From: Massospora cicadina
Lineage: Eukaryota; Entomophthoromycota; Entomophthoromycetes; Entomophthorales; Entomophthoraceae
Reading direction: 5' to 3'
DNA length: 64,000 nucleotides
Assembly (NCBI GenBank): GCA_022478985.1
Contig: JAKSZP010000182.1
Span: forward strand, 90,839 to 154,838
The number at the start of each line of letters is the position of its first letter. Positions within the stretch are counted from its first letter, which is position 1. The notes under the pieces are model-generated. The model saw only the letters and a list, made by a program, of their open reading frames with translations. It was not told where the DNA came from and made no database searches. Below are positions 10,493-21,660 of the stretch, in pieces. The position numbers and the translations under genes are program-made.

Positions 10493-11518
10493 TGGTGTAT
10501 TTAACTTTTAATATGATCAGGTTTGTTTTATAAAGTGACTGAAGTAAAAAAGTCTAATGTGTCCAGTGTATCTTATTCATATAGAAGTAAATGATTTAAT
10601 TAACTTTATTTGTGCGCAGAATATTTATAGTAAACAATTTTTTATTTTTTCTGTTATATAACCTGTCTTTCTTGTTTAAAAAATTAAGAAGCAACGTCTA
10701 TGAATCTACTTTTAAAAAGTTAAAATGCAAAATTTGGAACTGAAACTTTATTTCATGATATTAAATAAGATACCCTCACTTTAATTTACAGTTGTAAATT
10801 ATATACTTGACTGAATTTGGTGGCTGCTTTTACTCAGATTTCAGCTTATCACAAGCATCATAAGTATATGGCTTTTAATGCCAGCTGAAAACTTTGAGTA
10901 AAACGGGACAGTAATGTCTTACAAATTTTCATCAACAGTATTCAAGGTTACTTTAATTATGTTCTCAATTATTCAATTGATATTTTAATGCAACCATAGA
11001 GTATATAGTTTTAAAAGTTATGTAACAACTTTTTTATAGATTTAGGTATTAAGAGTCATCACAAAGTTTTTTTAGAAATAAATGCTATAAAATGCGTTTT
11101 AGCCAATATTGATGACATTTCTTGATGTTTTGGCTTTTTAGAGATGGCCTCACATAATGCCCTGAAAGTTCTAAATTATATGATGTTGGGGCTCCCCCTC
11201 TGATAATATTTAAGTCTATTGTTTATCAGTTTTGTTTTTATATATGGTAACAAAACTAAAAAAAGCTCTTTTTATAAAAAAATTATATATGGTACTTCAA
11301 TGTGAGAAGTCAATACTATTTTTTGTAAAACAGTAGAATTATAAAATTTATAGAGCTGGAACTGTCTAGCTTTTGCAAATAAGATGCTATAGCTAAGTCT
11401 TGTTGTAAATCTTTTAGTAAGGGATGTACTCACTTGTAAGTTTTATGGGGTAGACCCCTGTATCATAATCTCAAATGCAACATAACTTTAATCAAAATAA
11501 AAACTACATATATAAGTA
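10493..11518. other. AT-rich spacer, no gene seen
   Basis: About 1 kb of AT-rich sequence lies between the 5' end of LINE-A and the 3' junction of LINE-D. No ORF of interest, LTR or family similarity was recognised. Confidence 0.6.
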
Positions 11519-11591
11519 TTGATAGATTCAATATTTTTTTTAGTACTAGATGGTTGATAGATTCAATATTCTTTTTTTAGTACTAGATGGT
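11519..11591. repeat. Duplicated LINE-D 3' junction (TSD plus tail, twice)
   Basis: The 17-bp TSD ttgatagattcaatatt occurs at 11519-11535 and again at 11554-11570. Each copy is followed by a T run and then agtactagatgg. In the sense direction the element's last bases, CCATCTAGTACT plus an A run, are therefore followed by a TSD, the same tail again and a second TSD. The right side has a single TSD at 18020-18036. Confidence 0.9.
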
Positions 11592-11619
11592 CCCAACCCA
11601 AGGGGGGATTCATCGATGT

Positions 11620-12786
11620 TTATTGAATTACGCCTGGGCTCCTAAGAGCCTGAGGCGAGGGCGCGCGGGAGGGAGGAGGCATCGAGAAAGGGAGGGGGTT
11701 TGCGCGCCAGAGCCGTGCTGCAGTGACAACTGAGCGGGGGAGGGTTGGCGACATAGTGCAGACCTTCAGGGCCATCTCAAAGTGTACCTGAAAGTGGGTG
11801 ATCATGTGTGGAAGGGTCCACACCTGCTGGTCAAAGGCAGCATGAAGGAAGGAGTTATGGATGGTCCAGATGGCTGTGGCATAGGCGAGGACATGGAGGG
11901 GTCGGTGGCAACCAGGCAATGTCTGCTCAAACATGAGGTCTTGCACAGGGTGTCCAGACCAGGGCTGAGCATGGAGGAGCGCGCGGGCCTTTGTCCAAAA
12001 TGCGGCGACACCTGGACAGGTGAAAAAACGATGGAGGTGGGAGTCAATAGGCTCCACACAGCGGGGGCAGCTTCGGTGCTGGAAGGTAGGGCCAGTCCGG
12101 TCCCCTGTCCTGTATGAACAGTGGAGCACCCTCCATAAGGTGTTGGACACTTTTGCTGACAGGATGGGGTGATAGACGTCCTTCCACAATTCCTTAAGGT
12201 CAAATCTCACGGAGGGAGGGAGGAGCTCAAGGAGTCTTGGGCGGATGGGAGGACGATCTTGGGGGTTGAGGCGAGTTGTGACAACTTGTCCATTGTGCAC
12301 AATTGCATGGCGACGTGGGCTGAGGCCAGGGCCTTCCCTTCTGTATGGGAAGGCATGGTGGATCCGCGCGCCTACTCGTTTCAGGGCAAGGAGAGCCTGG
12401 TTCCAGTAGGGGGATGAGGATGGTTTTAGGCGATGGCCTGGGTGGTTTGTGAGCCACTCCCCTAATGAGGTCAGAGATGCTCTAGGAAGACCCAGAGCTG
12501 CTGACACTGACTGGCGGAGGGCGGGCGCCCATTGGGGCATGGGGGTCGCGTCCCAGCAGACAATCGGCCATAGGAACTTCAGGAAGATTGTGGTGGCGTG
12601 GGATCGCGTGTCCAGAAGCCCTAGGCCCCCTTCATTGCAGGGTCGGGAAATGGTTGAGAGGGCCATTGGTGGATGGTTTGAGCCCCAGATCCAACAGCGG
12701 AGGAGTACATTGAGCCGCGTATAAAAGGCATCTGTGAATGGGCAGACGTGCGCTAGGAACCAGACTTTGGGAGAGAAGGAACACAT
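11620..12786 (-). pseudogene. LINE-D ORF2 C-terminal region, 388 aa open frame
   Basis: This long open piece covers the RT thumb and everything downstream to the ORF2 stop. The first part (VWFLAHVCPF) matches the KVWFGAHAIPF segment of LINE-B and C. The middle holds RFDLKELWKDVYHPILSAK and LWRVLHCSYRTGDR, then a finger CPRCVEPIDSHLHRFFTC, which fits zf-RVT (C-x2-C, His, Cys). The tail has ATAIWTIHNSFLHA, conserved in all four LINEs here. It is open for its whole length but lies in a different frame from the RT piece upstream, with the break between 12882 and 12786. Confidence 0.9.
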
Positions 12787-12881
12787 TGGCCATCAGAGCT
12801 CGACCCTGGGGGTGATGTGCCACCGGTTCCAGCTGGCAATCCTGGAGTTAACTGCTGCAAGGAGCAAGTCCTCATTGTCTT

Positions 12882-13821
12882 TTAGCGCAACTCCTTGTTG
12901 GTTGGTGAGAACGCCCAGGTGACGGAAGGTACCGCGCTCAGGTTCAATACCAAATGGTGGGGGAAGGTGGGGGAGCCGACCTGCACAACTGTTGTCTTGG
13001 AGGTGTTGACCATGGCGTTGGACGCCTTGGTGTACCTCTCAATGGTCACAGCAGCGAGGGCAACATCCCCAGGGCAGCCAAATGCAATGGCAGTGTCATC
13101 TGCAAATGCCATGGTGCGTGTGGGGGCTTTACCTGGGACCAGAATCCCTGTTAGCTTGTCCTGTAAGGAGGCCAAGAGGGGGTCAAGGGTGATGTTAAAA
13201 AGGATAGGGCTCAGGGGGTCCCCTTGCCGGAGACCTTGTTCAACTGGTACTGCCACTGTGAAACCCATTGGCGCCAGGACTCTGGTGTGGAGCTGGTCAT
13301 AGAGCGCTGATATCCAGCGCCTAGCTGCGGGATGGGAGATGGAAGCGGGCCAGGGAAGCATCAATATACTTCCAGGCTACCCGATCATATGCTTTCTCCA
13401 TATCCAGAAGAGCCACAAAGCCATTCACCTTACGAGAGTTAGCAGTCAAAGTCACGTGAAGGTCATTATAGTTGTCCCATAACGACCTCCCCGGAATAAA
13501 ACCGTACTGGGATGGGGAGAGGCGAGGTGACACCCATTTGGTGATGCGGTTGGCCAGAAGCTTCGTGAAGAGATTGTGGTCTGTGTTGATCAACGCTATG
13601 GGGCGCCAGTTCGCCAGGTTCTCACGGTCTGACTTCTTGTGAATGAGGGTCGTGATTGAGCCTCTGGAGTCGGGGAGGACCTCGCCATTCACCAAGAGTG
13701 CAGCGAAGAGGTCGCGGAGGGTTCTGGCTATCACTGCAGGTTCCAGAAGGTACACCTCAAAGGGTATTCCGTCTGGGCCTGGGGCTTTAAGCCGTGGAGA
13801 TTTCAGAAGGGTTTCCATCAC
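12882..13821 (-). pseudogene. LINE-D ORF2 reverse transcriptase
   Basis: This is the RT domain in two pieces, 13821-13321 and 13364-12882, overlapping by about 44 bases with one frameshift. The first has APGPDGIPFEVY, ENLANWRPIALINTD, YGFIPGRSLWDNYND and motif A in LLDMEKAYDRVAW. The second has GLRQGDPLSPILFNITLDPLL and an intact catalytic FADD, followed by NTSKTTVVQVG. All polymerase residues visible by eye are intact, so one indel separates it from an open RT. Confidence 0.94.
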
Positions 13822-14321
13822 CTCCTGGATGGAAATAGGCGCCAGTAGAGCCTCATCAGCCCGTGGTCAATGGGCGGCTCTGGAGCCCGCCACAGGAAGT
13901 CTTGGATGTCCGATGGGTCCACCTGGGTGGCATGGAAGAGGCTGGAGTAGAAGCGGTGTAGTTCCTGCGTGATTTCCTCCTTGTCTGAAGTGGTTGTAGT
14001 GCCAATCTTCAGTGCAGTAATATCCTGCGCTGTTGACCGGGCTTTCTGTTTCTGAAAGAAGAAGCGGGTGGGGCGTTCCCATTGAGCATAGTAACGAGAT
14101 GTTGTAAAGTTTGCTGCCCGTTCTTCCTTCAGTGTGAGCTCCAAGCGGAGTGCTTCCTGCGCCGCTTCCCAGTCTTCCAACCATCTGGGAGAGGGCGAAG
14201 GCTGGCAGTTTCGCTCTAGATGTCTGATTCTGGCTTCCGCCCTTTTGACTCTGGCGCGAGCTGCAGTCATCTGGGCTTTGGCACAGTTGTAAGCAACGCG
14301 GGTGATGCCCTCCTTGGTCAC
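13818..14321 (-). pseudogene. LINE-D ORF2 linker between endonuclease and RT
   Basis: This open piece of 167 residues starts MTKEGITRVAYNCAKAQ. It is strongly helical and charged (ARARVKRAEARIRHLERN) and includes YAQWERPTRFFFQKQK, the segment that precedes RT in this kind of LINE. The next piece, 13821, begins in another frame and overlaps its end by four bases. The neighbouring EN piece overlaps it the same way at 14318-14321, which is where the frame changes. Confidence 0.85.
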
Positions 14322-15170
14322 CGCCCATTTAGCCTTGTGGTCAAGCAGGTGGGGTGGGGGGAGGTGAGAGTCTCCCGGATGGTCATAGACAGCTTCTCCT
14401 TAGTGAAGGGGTTGTTGAGAAGAGCTGAGGCAACCCTAGGCCAGAACCTATGCGACGGTCTTAGTGTGGTGGTGAGGACAACGGTGAGTGACCTGTGATC
14501 ACTCAGATGGTTGTCACGAGAGATGGGAGAGGAGACGCGGCCAATTAGCAGGGGGCCAATCAGTGCCATATCTATGCGTGACGCTGACTGGAAAGCTCCT
14601 CCATCATACTGGATCCTAGTCATGCAACCTAGGCCAGACGCGGAGGGTAGAAGCGCATCTATAAGCCACTCAGGCGAAGGAAATCCTGGAGGCGACTTGA
14701 TCCAGGGCGTTCCTTTGCTGCAGGGGGGTAAGAGTCACGGACGCGACTTATGGTTGTGTTGAAATCTCCTAAGAGGACTGTATTCCGTGGGAGATTGAGT
14801 TGGAGGAGCTCTTCCAAGAGCCGATCTTGCTCCTGACCTGCATTAGGCAGGTAGATGCTTGCAGCGAAGAAGGAGAAGGAGTGGTGAGTTTGGCCAGTAT
14901 GAGGCGGCCACCTAGATATTGTGAAAAAGAATGGGTTTTAACCTGGGGATTCAAAACAATAAGGGCGGCATGGTTTGTCCAGAAGGAGTTGCCTCCAAAC
15001 TGTTCATTCCATGCAGATTGTTCGTGGGGGAGGATATGGGGCTCCTGGACAGCAGCGATGTCAATTTGTGCTGACCTGAAGTTTCGGAGGAGGCGGGCTC
15101 TCCGCTTAAAGTCCCGCAACCCATTTGCGTTGATGGATTGCAGGGCCAGGGTGCTGCCATGGGGACTCAT
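14318..15170 (-). pseudogene. LINE-D ORF2 N-terminal endonuclease
   Basis: This is the AP-type endonuclease. The ATG at 15170-15168 gives MSPHGSTLALQSINANGLRD, with the catalytic-pocket Asn in INANGL. AAVQEPHI carries the catalytic Glu. Near 14774-14757 the sequence reads LLGDFNTT (Asp/Asn motif). The 14623-14318 piece has SRIDMAL and LSDHRSL, the C-terminal SDH motif. The frame changes between 14769 and 14623. All signature residues are present. The ATG overlaps the stop of the preceding small frame as ATGA (15170-15167). Confidence 0.9.
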
Positions 15171-15409
15171 AGCTGTTCCCCTCCATGTCCTGGGGGGTTG
15201 CCAGCGCTTAAACCTGCTGCTGTGAGGCGGCTAGTTTTGAGTCCTTTAGCTTGACTATTAGCTGCTATCCGTGAGGAGCGTCGAGGGTTCTGAGGGGAAG
15301 GAGAGGGTGGGGGGCGGAGGACCCAGTAAGCCAGCCTAGGATGCTGCCCCGCTCCGTTGCAGGGGAAAGACCTGAGGGTGCTCAATGGTGACCTCCGCGG
15401 TGTCCCCAT
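15167..15409 (-). CDS. LINE-D, small frame bridging ORF1 and ORF2
   Basis: This 80-residue Pro/Ser/Arg-rich frame overlaps the end of ORF1 by about 74 bases and ends in the ATGA that holds the ORF2 start codon. It may be the true C-terminus of ORF1, reached by a frameshift (mutational or programmed), so that ORF1 termination would sit on the ORF2 start. Alternatively it is a chance frame. No family is recognised. The base composition matches the surrounding element. Confidence 0.4.
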   Translation of the reverse strand: MGTPRRSPLSTLRSFPCNGAGQHPRLAYWVLRPPPSPSPQNPRRSSRIAANSQAKGLKTSRLTAAGLSAGNPPGHGGEQL

Positions 15410-17926
15410 TTGATGAGTCTGAGTCCATATTCACTTCCTCCAACACTGCAAAGGATCCGCGCGAAATGGACTGTGGGGTTGGGGTAGGACTCTTTGAGGT
15501 GGCACTTCTACCGCAGGCCGCGAGTTGCCAGTCCATGCTGGTGGGCATAGCTCCATTGGGAGCTGAGGGTTGATGCGATAAATCGCTGGTGGAGGTTTGT
15601 GGGGGTGCCGCGGAGCCCTGAGTGGGGGTGGCTGACGAGGGGCACCCTGTGGGAGATGCCTTGCGCTTGGTGAGAGAGGGAGTTGACTCTGGGAGATTGG
15701 AGGGGGTGCCCATTGGAAGGGGGGCATGAGCGCGAAGGTATCCCACACCAATAGTGGGGTTAGCTGTTTCAACTGCTAGACGTAAGGCCTCAGGGGACAG
15801 GTCTTGAACGGGAACCCATTGTGTGGGTTGTGGAATTGCTGCTGCAGCCACGTGGGATCGTTTTTGGCCTGGTTTAGGCCCCTGGGTGATGGCTAAGAGG
15901 GCTTGTTTTCGAGCTGTGCAGCCACTATACAAGTGTCCAAGGGCGTTACACCATGAACACCGGGGGCGCGCCTGATCAGGGTCGACAAAGAAGATCTCAG
16001 GGCATGCCCCAACTACCGCCACACGAGGAATAACCTCAATGTTGCGAGATACAGGGGGAGGGGATGAACGACGCCCTAGCAGTGCGAGCTCTTTGAGTGG
16101 GAGCATAGTAAGAGGGGACGCTAAAGTCCACTGAAAAACAGACCCAAACTCCATTAAACCACGATGGAGTGCCAGTTTAAGAGACTCAGGATCAACAGTC
16201 GTTGGTAGGTTGGAAAAAGTAACCCATGAAATTTTCTCCAGGTGAGAGCATGTGCGGGAGATGCGAAGAGATCCGCGTGGAATAATGACCTGGAGGGTGG
16301 CAGCATGGTCAGCAAGGGCAGCTTCAGTGAAGCCCACATCGATGTAGTGGCCCTCCACTGATTCATGGATGGTGGTGTTAATAGGGAATGTCTCTGCAAT
16401 CGCTGCAAAGTATGAGAAGTAATCCTCTGTATAGAATTCAACAGGGTTATGCCCATAATAAAGGCGAATTGCGTGGGAGAGGGTTGAGCGAGGTAGAGCT
16501 TTTTGCGCTCTAGTTTCGGCCCATTTCTTCTTAACATCAGCAATAAACGCCACTTCACGGGGATCATCTTTGGGTAGCGTTGGTGCCAGAGGTTTTTGCC
16601 ACGCCCCAGTGGCTCCTTTGGTACGTTTGTGTTTGCTTTGGGCTGCAATTGCAGGTTGAGTGTGAGCTGGTGGTTTGGACAAGTTTGCGGAGTTCCCTTG
16701 TTTCTGGAATGTTACAGCAGTTGCTGGCGTCATATTAAATTGAGGGGCGGTTTGTTGGGCCTCGCTAAATTGGGGAGGCCCATCCAGATTGGAATTAACT
16801 CCAGACAGTTGGGAGGGGGAGATGTTTCATCACCATCCCAATCTATTTGGGTAAATTCAGCCCGAGTATTTGCTGTGATTTCGTGGGCAAAACTCACTGG
16901 CTGATTGATGAATTGGTCGTTTTCAGAATATTGAGATAAAGTGCCGACTTGAGAAGTGCTGATTATGGGGTTTAAATGGGACGGGTGAGATTAGAACTGG
17001 TGTGAAGTTCCAAAATCTGAACCATTTAAATCCCCATTGGGAAGAGTAGATTGTCCCAATTTGGTGCTTAGTGAACCAGAATGTGCGGCTAATCCAACCT
17101 TACATCAGAGGGTTTGGGGGCCAGGTGATTGTTGGGCCTCACTAAATTGGGGAGTCCCATCCAGATTGGAATTAACTCCAGCCAATTGGGAGGAGGGCGA
17201 TGTTTCATCACCATCCCAATCTATTTGGGTAAATTCAGCCCGGGTATTTGCTGTGATTTTGTGGGCAAAACTCATTGGCTGATTGGTGAATTGGTCGTTT
17301 TCAGCATATTGAGATAAAGTGCCAACTTGAGAAGTGACGATTATGGGGTTTAAATGGGATGGGTGAGATTGGAACTGGTGTGAAGTTCCAAAATCCGAAC
17401 CATTTGAATCATCATTGGGAAGAGTAGATTGTCCCAATTTGGTGCTTAGTGAACCAGAATGTGCGGCTAATCCAACCTTACATCTGAGGATTTGGGGGCC
17501 AGGTAGCTGGGTATCGCCCCTCATGGAGGGAGCCGGAAACACAGTGTCAGCAATAATAGATGGGGCTGAATTAGCTGACACAATGGGGGAGGTGAATGTC
17601 TGGATGGGCTGAGTTGTATTCAACTGAGCAGGCGCCATTAAAACAGCGTGGGTGATGGCCTCCTTGGTTGGAGGGGGCCCAGCGGGTTGGTGGGAGGCAG
17701 CGCACACAGAGCTGTTAGGCGTGCAGGTTGCAGAAGTGCGATCAGGTGAACTGGCGCTAGTTGGAGTAGCTCCAGGTTGGGGGGTGGTGCCTGCTTTCAT
17801 GGCTGCTGCTTGAGAGCGGGTGATTCTGGTTGACCCTGAGGTGGGTAACTGAGGGTTGCTTCGTTTGGGGGTGGTGCTGGCTCGTTTGGCATAGCCTGCG
17901 GGTTCTTTTGCGGGGTTTCCCGCCAT
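15336..17926 (-). pseudogene. LINE-D ORF1, broken by an internal 377-bp duplication
   Basis: This is the ORF1 RNA-binding protein. The N-terminal piece (17926-17105, start MAGNPAKEPAGYAKRAS) is basic and Pro/Ser/Thr-rich, like a disordered RNA-binding arm. The C-terminal piece (open from at least 16733 to 15336) carries the DVGFTEAALADHAATL segment, SNLPTTVDPESLKLALHRG and an intact knuckle CSWCNALGHLYSGC (C-x2-C-x4-H-x4-C). It ends in an acidic tail. The pieces are separated by two tandem copies of a 377-bp unit. Because 377 is not a multiple of three, the duplication shifts the frame, while either copy alone would keep N- and C-terminal parts in one frame. Confidence 0.9.
16754..17507. repeat. 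377-bp tandem duplication inside LINE-D ORF1
   Basis: There are two adjacent copies, 16754-17130 and 17131 to about 17507, each beginning gttgggcctc. Every landmark recurs 377 bases apart, with roughly 95% identity by eye. Differences are mainly single transitions, so the duplication is not brand new. Confidence 0.93.
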
Positions 17927-18019
17927 ATTTGCTAATAGTTTTGTAAATATCTTTAGTGGAGCTAAATTTCAGGCTGAATTGATTTTCAAAAAGTGATGCT
18001 TAGCAGAAAGAGATGTTAT

Positions 18020-18036
18020 TTGATAGATTCAATATT
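18020..18036. repeat. Target-site duplication of LINE-D, right copy
   Basis: The sequence ttgatagattcaatatt, identical to 11519-11535 and 11554-11570, abuts the 5' end of LINE-D. Confidence 0.93.
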
Positions 18037-20309
18037 AGCGTATAAAAAATCACTTTCTCTATTTAAACAAAAATTTAAGATGCATCAATTTTTTAAGTTT
18101 TATAACTTTTTTACAGACATAAAGATGGGATAAAAAATGCTAAAAAGAATTTTAATTAGTAAAATAATCTAAATGGAAATTATTTATCAGAATAAAATTA
18201 TCCTTTTATATATTGGTTGCATTGCAGTTTAAATGAATTATATTAGTAATTTAAAAGTTCAACACCAAGCTAATGTTACCTTTTAATGTGTTTTCTATCT
18301 TTTAAGAAAGTAGACCAAAGATTAGAATCCCAAAGCTAAAACATTAATAAGGAATTTAATTTTTTTTGGTAGAAGATTACTCGAAGAACTAGAAGAATTT
18401 AAAAATAGTTAAAAGCATAAAACGCGCTACCCCTAAAATAACAAGTGGAACATTATTAATGGTCGCAGGTACCAGTAATTGTCCTCATAAGAGATTGTAT
18501 GTTATCATAGTTCTTATGGGACATTATAGATTATAAAAACATCCCATCTGAAAGAGGTATCATAATGGCTTGAAATAGCATGATAGAATCACATAAGGAA
18601 GTAATAATCTGTGCATTATAAACCACACCAAAGTACTGCATCATTGTGTACAAATCCTTTTACTAACTCCGCGCCTCACATGTACCTCTGTTTTATATTT
18701 TTGATGGTATATGAGAACATTATCCTAAAATAAAAAATTGATAGTAAATCTCTCTTTATGTGATAAACTTCTGATGCTTGATTTTTATGAGATAGTGATT
18801 CCAATATACCTTAATAATAATCAAAGATCTTGCTATATGCTCAAAATTTGGAAACTCACAAGGCAACAAACTAATATATACTGCTAGTTTAAAGATATAT
18901 GATCCTTGAAATTATAAACTTCTTCCTCTATTTGTCAACATAAAGCTAACAATAAAATTTTGATAGCTTGACTAATAAGAATTCTCCAATATGATTGAAG
19001 ATTTTTATTAGACATATGAAAAAAGTAAAGTAAAATTCACTAATAACTCACCTTAATGGCTTCTTGTTTGCTAGGCACTGGTATGTATACTTCAAAGGTC
19101 ATTTTTTAGCTTTAATCATCTAAATTAGATGGGTTTTTAGTTTCTTTGAAACCATGCAAGTCTTTTAAGGTCATGTCCATGGCATTGATTATATTAACTT
19201 TAAACAAATTGGTCTTATTGTGAGTAAAATGATCTTACAATTGAAAGGATACAAGGTGCAATTGTAGCACTAATACAACAGTAGTTTTCTTAAAAAGCAG
19301 TTCAGTTTGAGCTACTTCACATATAAAAAGTATACAATATAATGAGGAATTTCTTGGGATTTAAGGACTAGAGCCGCGAAAGAAAAAATATTAAGACGTA
19401 CAACTATTTTAACAAATGTGGAGTTTGGCTCTAGGGCACACCAATAAAAAATATGAGAACTGAGCCATATCATATATAACCTCTTTGTAGCCACTGAACT
19501 GCCGCCCCCACCATTAAAGCTCATCCAAAAGATCAAGGATCATGACCAACATCACCCCAAGTAGGGTATTTCACCATAAACCAATAGAGAAAACCTGTGA
19601 TGAGGTGCAGGACGCACATGGTAATGAAAAAAGTGGAGCAGTGAGAATGTAAGATTAGCTCCTAGAGAGGAAATTTAATTTCACTAAACCCTCCTAATTC
19701 CTTCTATTGAATAGATAATGAAATGAATAAAACTCTTGGGATAGTATATTTTAAAAAAAGAGCGCCCCAAAAAGACCAAACAATTAAAAATTGTGGGACT
19801 TTTATATTGGACCTAAGTATTGGACACCTCCCCCTGAGTATTCAAGAAGCCATCTTGTCCCAAGGAAAAACTATCCAAACACTAAACAGGGAGCGGATGA
19901 TCCTAAATTGACCCCACTGCTCTCCATTCTATTCCAATTACTTTTTTGTCAATATTTCATAAGCCATAACTAAACTCCACTGATAAACTCCAAGTTACTA
20001 TGACAATTTCAAAAACTAGTAATGTCGCAATTCCCCTCCAATAGTCTCAAAACTCAAGAGTTAAAATTAGTAAGGTAATAGTACAATTTTATAATATTGT
20101 ATAATAAGATATTTTTATTAGAACATTTATATACTCCTTTTACCAAAATATATACTCTGCAATTACTAAATTAAAAACTATGAAGGGATTAAAATTATTA
20201 ACTCAGGTGTTCACAATATTAGAGTTATTATTAGGTTATATCTCCTCTCTTTCCACTCGGCATAACTTTCTGAGCAATTTATATGGTTAATAAAAAGCAA
20301 AAAACTTAA
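18037..20309. other. AT-rich spacer, no gene recognised
   Basis: This is a long AT-rich stretch with only short frames (for example 19312-19536 minus and 19723-19911 plus). None shows a family motif or codon bias that would support a gene. No terminal repeats were recognised. Confidence 0.55.
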
Positions 20310-20329
20310 TCACCCACTGTAGTTTCGCT

Positions 20330-21660
20330 CCATTATCATCAGATTCCCCGCTGGCTGCCCCAGTGTGGGGCAGTAGCGAACCTCCCTATGCCATTTTCCA
20401 TCTGACAGGAAAACGCGCTCAGACTGGCTCACCCATTCATACCAAACCACTGGGATGATTTGTTCCTTCCAAGATTTCAACGACCACCTTGCTTGATCCC
20501 AAGTGGTGCCCCGCTGCCACCTGGTGCTCCCTTGGAGCAGCATGCATTTTTGGCCTTAGTGTAAAATATGGGAAACTTTCCCATACAACGACCAAGCCCT
20601 TATTGAAATATCTTAGGCAGCAATGACACCCACCTGTTTGATTGAATTCTACCCCTATAAGGGGTATTTAAATCTCAGGTTCACTTGTGAAGCCAATACC
20701 ACCACTGTGGCAACGGTGCCCCTGGTCTTCCAGGATACATTTCTCCCAACAACATGGTCCTGACTCCCAGTGGACACCACCTTGGTGGTTCAGTTCGCTG
20801 GTCTTCCTACCCACCTTCCCCCTGAGGTGCTACACCAGGAGCTGATGGAAGGTTTGGCAGCCTATGGCTCCAACCTCATCTTGCAATTTGTGGTCCCAAA
20901 TGGGGCCACACGGCTCACTGGGTATCAGGTGTATGACATAATCAGCCCTGAAATGAAAAATTGCCCCATCAATTCCCCTTGTGATGCTATCCCCTCTGCC
21001 CTCAACCATCCGTTATGGACTCATGTCAAGGGCGGATGGATGATTTGTCCATCCTAATTTGAGTTAGACCACTTGAAACGCAAGTGCCCATATCTAGCAG
21101 CTTATGACAGAGCTGATAGTTCATCTAATGGCCACCAATCCACCGCCCACCCTGTGCCAATTACAGCATGGGGTACGATCCTACCTCTACTTCCCCAAAA
21201 GCCTGTTGCTGCAGCTGCACCTGCAGCCACCAATCAGATCCCACCTTGCCCCAGTGCCACACATAATTTTTAAATTAAGCGCAGGATTGTACCTCAGTTC
21301 AATCCCATGCAACATTAAACAAATCAACCAATCCTCAACCATACGCCAATTCCCCAATTCAATTTTGTCAGAACCCATGAGTGTTTTTGGATGAAATTGA
21401 TGAATCAGGTAGTATCATTGAAGAGCCCTTTTTAAGTTGACTGGTTCTATAATGCAAAATGGGATGCAGAATTCCCCCCTTATTTATATGCCCTAAATCC
21501 AAACGCTGAACCATTCTACAGCGACCACCTGTTTGCAGTAGAAGCAGCCGCCACACCAGATTGCCGTCTCCTCTGCAAAGCCACCGCTAAATCAGTGGCA
21601 GTGCTCGTAGGAGGAATTCAACCTCCTGTTATCCCCAAAATCTTACTCCAAAAAGTAAGA
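20330..21660 (+). pseudogene. K copy 1: ORF1/Gag-like zinc-knuckle gene, decayed
   Basis: This is a remnant of a retroelement ORF1 or Gag protein, homologous to the minus-strand copy at 30.1-31.8 kb. The open piece 20770-21057 has LPTHLPPEVLHQELMEGLAAYGSN, closely parallel to SLPTNLPHKLIKEELL of LINE-A ORF1. About 20 bases later the sequence reads C-P-S-stop-F-E-L-D-H-L-K-R-K-C, a CCHC knuckle whose second Cys codon has become TAA (21054-21056). Downstream, near 21450-21640, a further coding-like stretch (FPPYLYALNPNAEPFYSD) follows in another frame. The match extends upstream to about 20330. Several stops and frame changes are present. Confidence 0.7.

Larger units (their letters stand above)
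11571..18019 (-). mobile_element. LINE-D, full-length, different family
   Basis: This non-LTR element of about 6.4 kb lies on the minus strand, flanked by a 17-bp TSD. The order is 5' UTR (18019-17927), ORF1 with CCHC knuckle, then ORF2 with EN, RT and a C-terminal Cys/His region. The 3' UTR has an AATAAA signal close to the end and a short A tail. It is more GC-rich and divergent from LINE-A/B/C. Damage is limited to a few frameshifts and one 377-bp duplication, so it is among the younger insertions, although not active. Confidence 0.93.
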
